This document shows positions 24,481-32,871 of a DNA stretch of 32,871 nt, piece by piece. The notes below the pieces were generated by a model that saw only the letters and a program-made list of their open reading frames with translations, was not told where the DNA came from and did not search any database. A program made the position numbers and the translations under genes. The stretch is from an uncultured Clostridia bacterium (GTDB taxonomy: Bacteria; Bacillota; Clostridia; Christensenellales; Aristaeellaceae). The first letter of the stretch is position 1. Each line of letters opens with the position of its first letter. The DNA is taken from positions 1 through 32,871 of the forward strand of contig CAMOHY010000002.1 in assembly GCA_946615495.1 (NCBI GenBank). The letters run 5' to 3'.

Positions 24481-25413
24481 ATGAACAAAATGACAGCTCT
24501 TCCCCAGAAGCGCCCTTCGTCCCGCCCAACCGCCATTCGGGAGGGCGGAATCGCCAGAACGCTTTTCCAGGCGGTGAATTACTCCGTATTGTTCCTGCTC
24601 ATGCTCGTTACCCTGTATCCCTTGTATCTGACGGTTATCACCTCGCTGAGCAACGGCATGGACGTGATGCGCGGCGTGGTGCGCTGGCGCCCCGTAAACG
24701 CCACCCTGGCCACCTATAAGCAGATTTTCAAGGGCGACATCATGATCTATATGCGCAATTCCGTGTTTTACACGGTGGCGGGCACGCTGGTGAACATGGT
24801 GATGAGCTGCCTGTGCGCTTATCCCCTCACCCGGCGCACCTTCTGCGCCCGCAAGCTTTTTACCGCCATGGTAACGGTCACGCTGTTCTTTTCCGGCGGC
24901 ATGGTGCCCATGTACCTGACGGTGAAGCAGTTTGGCATGATGGATACCATCTGGGCCCTGATCCTGCCCGCCGCCATTTCCACCTATAATATGATTATCA
25001 TCCGCACCGCCTTTGCCTCCATTCCCGAATCGCTCATCGAATCGGCCCAGCTGGACGGCGCCAACGACCTGAAAATCCTATTCAGCATCGTCATTCCCCT
25101 GAGCAAAGCCACCCTGTCCACCATGGTGCTCTTTTACGCGGTGAGCCATTGGAATTCCTACTTTGACGCCATGATGTACATCCGCACCAAATCCCTTTAT
25201 CCGCTCCAGATTCACCTGCGCAACCTGCTGGTGGCGGGCGTGGCCAACGAGGATTTGGTGCAGGCCACGGGCACCGGCGAAGCCTTCGCCGTCACGGAAA
25301 GGACCATGCGGTCCGCCACCATCGTGGTATCCACCCTGCCCATCCTCATCGTGTATCCCTTCGTGCAGCGCTATTTCGTCACCGGGGTCATGATCGGCTC
25401 GGTCAAGGGATAA
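24481..25413 (+). CDS. Carbohydrate ABC transporter permease (LplC/UgpE-like)
   Basis: LYPLYLTVITSLSNG...FFSGGMVPMYLTVKQFGMMDTIWALILPAAISTYNMIIIRTAFASIPESLIESAQLDGANDLKILFSIVIPLSKATLSTMVLFYAVSHWNSYFDAMMYI...GVMIGSVKG. Confidence 0.94.
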   Translation: MNKMTALPQKRPSSRPTAIREGGIARTLFQAVNYSVLFLLMLVTLYPLYLTVITSLSNGMDVMRGVVRWRPVNATLATYKQIFKGDIMIYMRNSVFYTVAGTLVNMVMSCLCAYPLTRRTFCARKLFTAMVTVTLFFSGGMVPMYLTVKQFGMMDTIWALILPAAISTYNMIIIRTAFASIPESLIESAQLDGANDLKILFSIVIPLSKATLSTMVLFYAVSHWNSYFDAMMYIRTKSLYPLQIHLRNLLVAGVANEDLVQATGTGEAFAVTERTMRSATIVVSTLPILIVYPFVQRYFVTGVMIGSVKG

Positions 25414-25484
25414 AGCCCCGCTTCCCATCCTGTATTTTTCCGCGTCAAGGCGCGGATAAATGATAACAAAAAGGAGGAACCCCC

Positions 25485-27050
25485 ATGAAAAAGGCCTTGT
25501 CTATGCTGCTTGTGCTGTGCATGCTGCTTGCGGCGCTTCCCACTGCGCTGGCGGAGAATCCCTCCACCTGGCTGTGCGATACGCTGACGGAAATCACCAT
25601 CATGCGCGGCGAAAACGCCATGCAGCCCATCAAAACCGATACCCTGAAATTGCAGACCATTGAAGAATTGCTCAATGTGAAGCTGGTTGTGGAAGCGCCT
25701 CCCGCCGCCAGCTACAACGACCAGAAGAGCACCCGCATCGCCTCCGACGATATGCCGGACATCATGCTGGTGAGCACCTCCGACGTGCGCACCTATGCCC
25801 GCGACGATATGTTCGTCAACCTGTCCGAGCATCGGGACGAATTGCCCCACCTCTTTGCCCTGCTGGACGCCAACGAAAGCCTGGGCATGCTCACCGTGGA
25901 CGGCGATTTCTACAGCGCTCCCACCCTGCAGCGGGATAACCCCGACCTGCGCCGCTCCGGCAGCCTGCTGAACTTCCGCACGGACCTGCTGGCAAAGTAC
26001 GGCCTGGAAGTGCCCGCCACCTTTGAGGATTTGTATCAGGCCATGAAGACTATCAAGGAAAACGAGCCCGACATGGTGGGCCTGACCTGCCGCAGCGGGA
26101 CCCGCAAGTTCATGGACCGCGTGGCGTATCCTCTGGGCGCCGGCTCCGCCATGTACTATGACGCCGATCAGGGCGGCAAGTGGGTTTACGGCCCCGCCAG
26201 CGAAAACTTCAAGCTGGTGCTGGAATACCTGAACAAGCTCTATTCCGAAGGCCTGCTGGACGCCGACTACGCCACCAACTCCAAGGATCAGTGGGCTGAA
26301 AAGCTGTCCAACGGCACCGCCATGGCTACCATTGACAACGATGGCGTGGTGCGCAATTACAACGCCGCCCTGGCCGCCGTTGATCCCTCCTTCAAGCTGG
26401 AAGTGATCCCCGTTCCCGTCAACGCCCTGGGCGAACAGCGCATTGAATTCTACGATAAGAACTGGACCGACCAGAACTGGGTCATCGCCACCTCCAGCGA
26501 CAAGATCGACCTGTGCCTCAAGTTCCTGGATTGGTGCTATTCCGACGAAGGCGCCCTGACCAACGGCTACGGCAAGGAAGGCGTGTCCTACGACCTCGTG
26601 GACGGCAATCCCATCGTGAAGCCCGAACTGCTGGAGCAGTACGCCGCCAACGCCGCCAACGCTTCCTATGATATCCAGACCGCGCTGGGCGTAGGCCTCA
26701 ACGACGTATCCCCCTATGTGGACGCCGGCTGCCAGTACCAGATGGAAATCTACCTGATGGGCGATGAGGAAGCCCAGGCCGCCTACCGCGAAATGGTGGC
26801 CGGTATCGCCACCATGCCCGGCACCCGCGAGCCCGTTATCACCCCGCCCCTCACCGAAGAGCAGACCGAACGCTACAACGAACTGCTGCTCGCCGTTGAA
26901 AACCTGGTCTACCAGGAAGTGGACAAGTACATCACCGGTGAAGAGCCCCTGGAAAATTACGATAAGGTGATCGAGGCCGCCAAGGCCGCCGGCGCCACCG
27001 AAATGGAAGAAATCTACAACGCTGCCTGGAACGCTGCCCTGGGCAAGTAA
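25485..27050 (+). CDS. Extracellular sugar-binding protein (family 1 SBP)
   Basis: Signal peptide MKKALSMLLVLCMLLAALPTALA; DIMLVSTSDVRTYARDDMFVNLSEHRDELPHLFALLD...; sits directly after two permeases; RBS AAAAAGGAGGAACCCCC. Confidence 0.88.
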   Translation: MKKALSMLLVLCMLLAALPTALAENPSTWLCDTLTEITIMRGENAMQPIKTDTLKLQTIEELLNVKLVVEAPPAASYNDQKSTRIASDDMPDIMLVSTSDVRTYARDDMFVNLSEHRDELPHLFALLDANESLGMLTVDGDFYSAPTLQRDNPDLRRSGSLLNFRTDLLAKYGLEVPATFEDLYQAMKTIKENEPDMVGLTCRSGTRKFMDRVAYPLGAGSAMYYDADQGGKWVYGPASENFKLVLEYLNKLYSEGLLDADYATNSKDQWAEKLSNGTAMATIDNDGVVRNYNAALAAVDPSFKLEVIPVPVNALGEQRIEFYDKNWTDQNWVIATSSDKIDLCLKFLDWCYSDEGALTNGYGKEGVSYDLVDGNPIVKPELLEQYAANAANASYDIQTALGVGLNDVSPYVDAGCQYQMEIYLMGDEEAQAAYREMVAGIATMPGTREPVITPPLTEEQTERYNELLLAVENLVYQEVDKYITGEEPLENYDKVIEAAKAAGATEMEEIYNAAWNAALGK

Positions 27051-27070
27051 GCCTCGCAGAATATATGAGG

Positions 27071-27098
27071 GGGCGGCTCTGCTTTCGCAGAGCCGCCC
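27071..27098 (+). promoter_or_regulatory. Perfect 12-bp intercistronic RNA hairpin after the SBP gene
   Basis: GGGCGGCTCTGC tttc GCAGAGCCGCCC, no T-run following. Confidence 0.75.
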
Positions 27099-27163
27099 GA
27101 CTGTCGGCAAACCCCAGGAAAGTATGAAAAGGCCGCAGCCCTTTCATCAACAATCCGCAGGAC

Positions 27164-27211
27164 CGGCTTTGCCATCGAAAGCCTGAAAGCAGCCTTTCGA
27201 TGGCAAAGCCG
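27164..27211 (+). promoter_or_regulatory. Perfect 18-bp inverted repeat upstream of the GH gene RBS
   Basis: CGGCTTTGCCATCGAAAG cctgaaagcagc CTTTCGATGGCAAAGCCG. Confidence 0.8.
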
Positions 27212-27245
27212 TCTCCCATTTCAAGGAAACGGAGGTAACGCGTTT

Positions 27246-29750
27246 ATGGGTGAAAACCGTCATCTGCTGCCCTTCCTGTGGCTGCACGGGGAGGATGATG
27301 AAACGCTGCGCCGGGGCGTAAGGGAAATTGCCCAGTCCGGCTGCGGCGCGCTGTGCGCCGAATCCCGCACCCATCCGGATTTTCTGGGGCCCTCCTGGTG
27401 GCATGAAATGGGCGTGCTGCTGGACGCCTGCAAGGAATGGGGCATGAAATTTTATCTGCTGGACGACGTGCATTTTCCCTCCGGCACCGCCAACGGCGTG
27501 GCCGCCGGCACGCCCTGGCAGCGGATGATGATGAAGGAAACCCATGTGGACGTGAAGGGCCCCCGGAAGGGCGGGCGGCTGCTGGCGTGGCCCGATGGGA
27601 TGAAGGCCATGCCGGTGGCGGTGGTGGCCGGGCGCAAGCTTACAAGCGGCAACCGGGTGGAAAGCTTTGTGGACCTGGGCGGCTTTGCCGTTTCCGATTT
27701 GACGGACCTGACGGACCGGGTGCGGGACGGCCTGCTTGCCTGGGATGTGCCGGAGGGCGATTGGCGCGTTTTCCTGCTCACGGCGGAATACGTCAGCGAG
27801 CGCAACCCGCCCCAGCAGTTTTTAAATCCTCTTCTGCCCGACGCGGGCCGCCTGATGATTGAAACGGTGTACCAGCCCCACGCGGAGTTTTTCGGGGCCG
27901 AGGCGGGCAATACGTTTTTGGGCTTTTTCTCCGATGAGCCTGCCCTGCGGGCGGGCCGGGGCTCCCACGCCGTGCTGGGCGAATTTCCCCAATTGCCCAT
28001 TCCCTGGCGGCTGGATATGCCGGAAATTCTGTCGCAAAGGCTGGGGCAAAACGCCCGCGCCCTCCTGCCCGGCTTATGGTACGATATTGGGCGGGAAACG
28101 CACCGCGTCCGCTACGCCCTCATGGACACAGTGAGCGAGCTGTACGGCAAAAATTATTCCCAGCCCATCGGCGCCTGGTGCCGGGAGCGGGGCCTGGAAT
28201 ACATTGGCCATGTAATTGAGCAGAACAACGCCCACAGCCGCCTGGGCCAAGGCGCGGGCCACTTTTTCCGCGCCATCAGCGGGCAGACCATGGCGGGCAT
28301 GGACTTTGTGCTCCATGAGCTTAAACCGGAATTTTACGGCGGGCACCACGCCTGGCACTCCCAGGATTTTGAGGCGGAGGACGATTTTTTCCGCTTCATG
28401 CTGCCGCAGATGACCCTGTCCGCCGCCGCCCTGGACCCCAACAAGCGCGGCCGCGCCCTGTGCGAAATCTTCGGGGCCTACGGCTGGCAGGAGGACGTGG
28501 GCGAAATGCGGTATCTGGCCCATCTGCTTTTATCCAGGGGCATCAACTACTTTACGCCCCACGCCTTTTCCTTAAAGCCCGCCCCGGACCCGGATTCGCC
28601 CCCTCACTTTGGGGATATTCATCCGCTGGCGTTCTTTATCGCCCGGCTGTTTGGGCAAATGGAGCGCACGGCGGCCCTCATTGACGGCGGAAGCCACGCA
28701 GCCCCCGTGGGCGTGCTGTACTACGCCGAGGGCGAATGGGGCAGCGGCAGCGGCGTAATGAAGACCCAGCGCATCGTGCGCGCCTTGAACGAAAAGCAGA
28801 TGGAATGCGAAGTGGCGCCCATTGACCTGCTGGCGCCGGGGCGCTATGAGGCCCTGCTCATTCCCGCCTCCCCCCGGTGGCCCGAAAAGCTGTTTGAAAA
28901 GCTTTCGGCGCTTCGCGCCGGGGGCTGCCGCGTGGCCTTTGTGGACGCCCTTCCCTCCGGCTACTGCGACCGGGAAGGCGTGCCGCCCCAGGAATATGAG
29001 GTGGTGCCGCTGTCCGGCGCCGCCGCCTGGTGCGCTTCTATCGTGTCCCCGGCGGTTTCGCCGTTTTCGGACGCGCCGCTCATCCACGCCTATCCCTACG
29101 ATGGGCCAAAGGGCAGGCTGGTGCTGTTTTTTAACGAAAGCGACCGGGAAACGCTCTCCTTTTCCGGCCTGGTGCGGGGCGTTTCCTCCCCTGTGCTTTA
29201 CGATCCGGAGGCCGGCGACTGCTTCCTGCCGGAGGGAAAAGAAACGGCGGAGGGCTTTGCCCTCACCCTGACCCTGGACCCTGGGCAATTGCTAATTTTC
29301 TCCTCCCCCAACGCTTCCTGGCCCGCCGCCCGGCCCAAGGCCGCGCTCAAGCCGGGCGAAGCCCTGTCCCCCCGCTGGCGCGTTTCCTTCCCTCAGGACA
29401 GCGCCATGGCCGCCTTTGAAACGGACGCGCCCTTTGATTTAACCTCCCGCTGGCCCCGGTTTTCCGGCACTGCCCGGTATGAAGCGGAGGCGGACCTGCC
29501 CGCGGCGGAGGGGCTGTTGCTTGATCCCATGTACGGCGCGGTGCGCCTGTGGGTGGATGGAAGGGAAGCGGGCGTGCGCGTATCCCCGCCCTACCGTTTT
29601 CCCGTAACCATTCCCGCGGGGCGGCATCTGCTCCGCATCGAATGCACCAACGCCCCTGTTTTCCGCTGGCGGGACCCCTTGTCCGTTCACGGCTGGCTGC
29701 CGCCCACGGGCCTTACCGGCCCCATCCGCCTCATGCAAAGGGAGAAATGA
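27246..29750 (+). CDS. Large glycoside hydrolase, GH106 (alpha-L-rhamnosidase)-like, cytoplasmic
   Basis: CGALCAESRTHPDFLGPSWWHEMGVLLDACKEWGMKFYLLDDVHFPSGTANG...TFLGFFSDEPALRAG...GLEYIGHVIEQNNAHSRLGQGAGHFFRAISGQTMAGMDFVLHEL...YFTPHAFSLKPAPDPDSPPHF; RBS GGAGGTAACGCGTTT. Confidence 0.6.
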   Translation: MGENRHLLPFLWLHGEDDETLRRGVREIAQSGCGALCAESRTHPDFLGPSWWHEMGVLLDACKEWGMKFYLLDDVHFPSGTANGVAAGTPWQRMMMKETHVDVKGPRKGGRLLAWPDGMKAMPVAVVAGRKLTSGNRVESFVDLGGFAVSDLTDLTDRVRDGLLAWDVPEGDWRVFLLTAEYVSERNPPQQFLNPLLPDAGRLMIETVYQPHAEFFGAEAGNTFLGFFSDEPALRAGRGSHAVLGEFPQLPIPWRLDMPEILSQRLGQNARALLPGLWYDIGRETHRVRYALMDTVSELYGKNYSQPIGAWCRERGLEYIGHVIEQNNAHSRLGQGAGHFFRAISGQTMAGMDFVLHELKPEFYGGHHAWHSQDFEAEDDFFRFMLPQMTLSAAALDPNKRGRALCEIFGAYGWQEDVGEMRYLAHLLLSRGINYFTPHAFSLKPAPDPDSPPHFGDIHPLAFFIARLFGQMERTAALIDGGSHAAPVGVLYYAEGEWGSGSGVMKTQRIVRALNEKQMECEVAPIDLLAPGRYEALLIPASPRWPEKLFEKLSALRAGGCRVAFVDALPSGYCDREGVPPQEYEVVPLSGAAAWCASIVSPAVSPFSDAPLIHAYPYDGPKGRLVLFFNESDRETLSFSGLVRGVSSPVLYDPEAGDCFLPEGKETAEGFALTLTLDPGQLLIFSSPNASWPAARPKAALKPGEALSPRWRVSFPQDSAMAAFETDAPFDLTSRWPRFSGTARYEAEADLPAAEGLLLDPMYGAVRLWVDGREAGVRVSPPYRFPVTIPAGRHLLRIECTNAPVFRWRDPLSVHGWLPPTGLTGPIRLMQREK

Positions 29751-29753
29751 AGC

Positions 29754-31538
29754 ATGGAAGAAATCATTCGCGTCACCGACCGCCGCCGGGCGGACATTCG
29801 CTTTCAGGACGGCGCGCTGCCCCATCTGTGCGGCGTAAAAAGCTTCCAAATTATGCGGGCCAACCGGAAAATGCCGGAGGACGCCGAGGGCTTTGGCTGG
29901 ACCTATAACCACGCCGCCATGCTGTGCCACGCCTTCGGCCGCTTTTACTGCCAATTCCTTTCCAATCCGGTGAGCGAGCATGAAACGCCGGGCCACACCC
30001 TGCTGTGCGACAGCGAGGACGGAGCGCATTGGTCCCGTCCCCGCGTGCTGTTCCCGGAAATCGAAATCGACACCGCGCCTTATCTTGGCCCCCGCACGCC
30101 CCAGCTTCTGCCCCGGATGCTCACCGTGCCCCATCAGCGAATGGGCTTTTACATGGGGCGAAACGGCGTGCTGCTCACCCTGTCCTTTTACGGCCTGGTG
30201 CACGACCGGCATCAGAGCGCGCCCTGCGACGGCTGGGGCGTCGGCCGGGCAGCGCGCCGCATTTTCCCGGATGGCAGCCTGGGCGATATCTATTTCCTGC
30301 TCTATAATGAGCCCGCCGGCTTTACGGAAAAAAACGTGGACGCTTTCCCGCCCTATGAAAAAAGTCCGGACGGCGCCTTCGTGGACGCCTGCCGGGAGCT
30401 GCTTTCAAACGGCGCGGCCATGCGCCAAATGTACGAAGAGCAGCGGTTTGACAAAAAGCTGTTTCCCCGGCCCGGCGCCCAGGCCTTCTGCTTTTACACG
30501 GTGGAGGGGCAGCACATGGTGGGCGTTTACAAGCGAAGCCTGGCCTCCCTGTCCCACGACGGGGGCAAAACCTGGACCGACCCCGCCCCCCAGCCCTCCA
30601 TTCACACCATGACGGGCAAGGTGTGGGGCCAGCGCACCTCCGACGGGCGCTTTACCCTGATGTACAACCCCACCACCGACGGCCAGCACCGCTGGCCCAT
30701 CGCCGCCGTTACCGGGGAGGACGGGCATACCTTCTCCCATTTGTCCGCCGTCACCGGCGATATGAGCCCCCAGCGTTACGGCGGCATCGATAAAAACCTG
30801 GGCCCGCAGTACATGCGCGGCATTGCCGAGTGCAACCCCCAAACGCCGGATGGCGACGTATGGCTGGCCTACAGCAACAACAAAGAGGATATTTGGGTCA
30901 GCCGCATCCCGGTGCCGCTGAGTGCCGAGGGCTCGCGGGAGGGCAGCCTGGATTTGTCCTCCGGCTCCTTCCCCGCCGCGCTGGGCGTTTATTCTCCCGC
31001 CTGGGCCCCGGTGACGATGGAAAACGGCGCCGTAACGCTCCGGGACCGGGACCCCTACGACCGGGCCGCCGTCGAAGTGGGCGTGGGCCAGGCCGAAAGC
31101 GGCAGCGTACACGCCGCCCTGTCGGTGGACGCAGTGGCGGAATGCGGCAGCGTGACTCTGGAAATGCAGGACGACGCGGGCCGCACCCCCATTCAGCTCA
31201 TTTTCCGGCCGGACGGCAAAGTGTACCTGCGCAATGACGGCCGCATCGACCCCTGGCTTCCCTGGCGTTCCGGCGAAGTGATCCATCTGGACATTGCCTT
31301 CGACGCCGCGGCCTGCCGCACGGTTTTGACCCTGAACGGCGCAGAAAAAAAGCAGGCCTTTAACGCCAGCGTGAATGAAATCGCCCGGCTGCGCCTGCTC
31401 ACCAAGCAGCATATTCCCTGCCTTTCCACCCTGGATTCCTGCGGCAAATACGGCCAAAAGGATCAGGTGCTGCCCGGCTGCGAAGAAAAAACGGAAGAGA
31501 CCCGCGTCCGGCTGCTGGCGCTGTCCTGGAAAGGCTAA
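29754..31538 (+). CDS. Sialidase-fold (BNR/Asp-box) protein with C-terminal LamG-like region, no signal peptide
   Basis: Asp-box-like LLCDSEDGAHWSRP and SLASLSHDGGKTWTDP; WGQRTSDGRFTLMYNPTTDGQHRWPIAAVTGEDGHTFSHL; C-terminal beta-rich IQLIFRPDGKVYLRNDG...VLTLNGAEKKQAFNAS. Confidence 0.7.
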   Translation: MEEIIRVTDRRRADIRFQDGALPHLCGVKSFQIMRANRKMPEDAEGFGWTYNHAAMLCHAFGRFYCQFLSNPVSEHETPGHTLLCDSEDGAHWSRPRVLFPEIEIDTAPYLGPRTPQLLPRMLTVPHQRMGFYMGRNGVLLTLSFYGLVHDRHQSAPCDGWGVGRAARRIFPDGSLGDIYFLLYNEPAGFTEKNVDAFPPYEKSPDGAFVDACRELLSNGAAMRQMYEEQRFDKKLFPRPGAQAFCFYTVEGQHMVGVYKRSLASLSHDGGKTWTDPAPQPSIHTMTGKVWGQRTSDGRFTLMYNPTTDGQHRWPIAAVTGEDGHTFSHLSAVTGDMSPQRYGGIDKNLGPQYMRGIAECNPQTPDGDVWLAYSNNKEDIWVSRIPVPLSAEGSREGSLDLSSGSFPAALGVYSPAWAPVTMENGAVTLRDRDPYDRAAVEVGVGQAESGSVHAALSVDAVAECGSVTLEMQDDAGRTPIQLIFRPDGKVYLRNDGRIDPWLPWRSGEVIHLDIAFDAAACRTVLTLNGAEKKQAFNASVNEIARLRLLTKQHIPCLSTLDSCGKYGQKDQVLPGCEEKTEETRVRLLALSWKG

Positions 31539-31595
31539 TACCAAGGCTGCCCATACTAATACTGTTACCGAATAAAAAAAGAATTTCTGGGAGAA

Positions 31596-32156
31596 TCAAT
31601 CATATAGAACCACGTATTGCTCCAACATGATTTCCCGAATGGCATCTTCTGCCTTCTTTCCGGTGTTGTTGTATATATGGCCTTGATTTTCCGGCATAGC
31701 TTCCAGTTTCTTTTTCAGGAACAGCGCCCTGCCGATCATATCAACATCGCCGCGTTTTCGTATGCGTTGTTCTATTTCATCTGCGTCGGCTGTCAGCACG
31801 ATATAATACAGAGACGCCTGATTTTTTTCTGCCAGTTCCCTGACGCGGACAAGCTCGTCTTCGATCACATAGTCGATCACGACATCCAGATGATCCTGAA
31901 GCGCTCTCTGGGCTGTGGCAATGATGCAGTCCCAGTTGAACCGCAGAATATCATCCCACAGAACCTGATTAGAAGCCTGTCCGTCCACAAAGAAGTCCCC
32001 TTTCTCTTCGGGTTCCACGAAACCTCTGTGGAAATCGTCCCCGTGGATGACATAAACTGTTTTGTGATCCTGCTCAACAAGATATCTGGCATAAGCATCC
32101 GCAAGTGTGGATTTTCCACTGCCGCACGGGCCGGAAATAAAGATGATTTTCGGCAT
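31596..32156 (-). CDS. P-loop small-molecule kinase-like / AAA-type ATP-binding protein
   Basis: MPKIIFISGPCGSGKSTLADAYARYLVEQDHKTVYVIHGDDFHRGFVEP (Walker A GPCGSGKST)...YYIVLTADADEIEQRIRKRG. Confidence 0.8.
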   Translation of the reverse strand: MPKIIFISGPCGSGKSTLADAYARYLVEQDHKTVYVIHGDDFHRGFVEPEEKGDFFVDGQASNQVLWDDILRFNWDCIIATAQRALQDHLDVVIDYVIEDELVRVRELAEKNQASLYYIVLTADADEIEQRIRKRGDVDMIGRALFLKKKLEAMPENQGHIYNNTGKKAEDAIREIMLEQYVVLYD

Positions 32157-32222
32157 ACAGAGCAACCTCACATTCATCGTCCATTCGATAGAAAACAGTT
32201 CCATTCAGGCACAGAGAGGGGA

Positions 32223-32753
32223 TCACCTATACAGCTTTTTGGAAAAGAACAGGATCAGATCGTCATCAACGGTGCAAACCGTTTCGTATTGGACACATTG
32301 CTTGCCTTGATACCAGACGCCGGAACCGTCCGGAATATATCCTCGTTTGACGTACATCCGCTGCGCAGCGCCATAGCTGTCACACAGTCCAACGCCAAGG
32401 CAGACAGTATCCGCATACTGACTTGCGATCTGCTCCGCCACATCCATCAATCTGTTTCCTATACCTCTTCTCTGATATTTTTTCAACACGTTAAAATCAA
32501 CGATGATTGGCCAGCCCTTCTCCTTGAACGGGCCGTCATTCGCATGCAGATACACATATACATACCCCGCAAGGCATCCCTGGAATACAGCAGTCAGGGC
32601 AACGCATTTGCCCTCAGTCTGATCTTTCAGCCTCGTCCTATATCCAGAAATTTCAGGATGCCATCCCTGGGCTGTAAATTCATCTGTAAATACCTGGGCA
32701 TCCGCATCTTCCATATTACGGATGATTAGATTCTCATCTTCATAATAAACCAT
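32223..32753 (-). CDS. GNAT family N-acetyltransferase
   Basis: LIIRNMEDADAQVFTDEFTAQGW...PIIVDFNVLKKYQRRGIGNRLMDVAEQIASQYADTVCLGVGLCDSYGAAQRMYVKRGYIPDGSGVWY. Confidence 0.9.
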   Translation of the reverse strand: MVYYEDENLIIRNMEDADAQVFTDEFTAQGWHPEISGYRTRLKDQTEGKCVALTAVFQGCLAGYVYVYLHANDGPFKEKGWPIIVDFNVLKKYQRRGIGNRLMDVAEQIASQYADTVCLGVGLCDSYGAAQRMYVKRGYIPDGSGVWYQGKQCVQYETVCTVDDDLILFFSKKLYR

Positions 32754-32871
32754 GGCGTTGTTTTCCTCCTCAGCAAAGGAACCTGTTTGTCAAACAGATT
32801 TCATTTTATCCCAGTTTCCGGCACACATACAAAAGGTGATTGGTATGGCCAAGAAGCTCCCGTTTTTCTGA

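Noticed and set aside
25371-27110. 579-aa - strand ORF opposite the solute-binding protein
   Set aside because: Gly/His/Val-rich shadow ORF spanning the SBP gene and hairpin region; no RBS or domain.
30405-31544. 379-aa - strand ORF opposite the second sialidase-fold gene
   Set aside because: Antisense shadow with biased composition.
31596-32156. Zeta-toxin or chloramphenicol phosphotransferase identity for the P-loop kinase
   Set aside because: Only the Walker A motif and general kinase layout are visible; no antitoxin gene or specific signature.
1-32871. tRNA, rRNA, riboswitch, CRISPR array, toxin-antitoxin or phage-defence genes
   Set aside because: None recognised by eye on either strand; an Infernal/tRNAscan/DefenseFinder run would be needed to exclude them.

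Overview
The window is a high-GC chromosomal segment, probably from a gut-type Clostridia/Firmicutes genome (inferred from gene content). It carries about 27 credible protein-coding genes. Most large 'antisense' ORFs in the supplied track are GC-rich shadow ORFs. From left to right: a truncated amylosucrase (-) with a clear sigma-A promoter; a Prli42-like mini-protein; a TSCPD protein; two GNATs; a GMP-synthase-like protein whose glutaminase domain has lost its catalytic residues; a secreted CHAP/PG-binding protein; a giant (~1917 aa) MucBP/SH3 surface protein with a Thr-motif cytoplasmic tail; a NUDIX hydrolase; an rsmH-rsmI pair joined by a 4-nt ATGA overlap; GNAT/SGNH/cupin genes; a module with an MFS transporter, an alkaline-phosphatase-superfamily/LamG protein and a GDPD, flanked by decayed genes (PfkB, ABC permease and VirB4/TraE fragments); and an IclR-controlled carbohydrate locus (DHDPS/NAL-family lyase, two sialidase-fold proteins, CUT1 permeases, solute-binding protein, GH106-like hydrolase). 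The right end is a lower-GC kinase + GNAT pair. The best leads are a duplicated 19-bp palindrome in both divergent promoters of the IclR locus, the degenerate GuaA paralogue, the repeated T-x-[AV]-[FY] motifs in the giant protein's tail, and the rsmH-rsmI overlap (both enzymes modify 16S C1402). All homology calls are from reading translations by eye; no database search was run.
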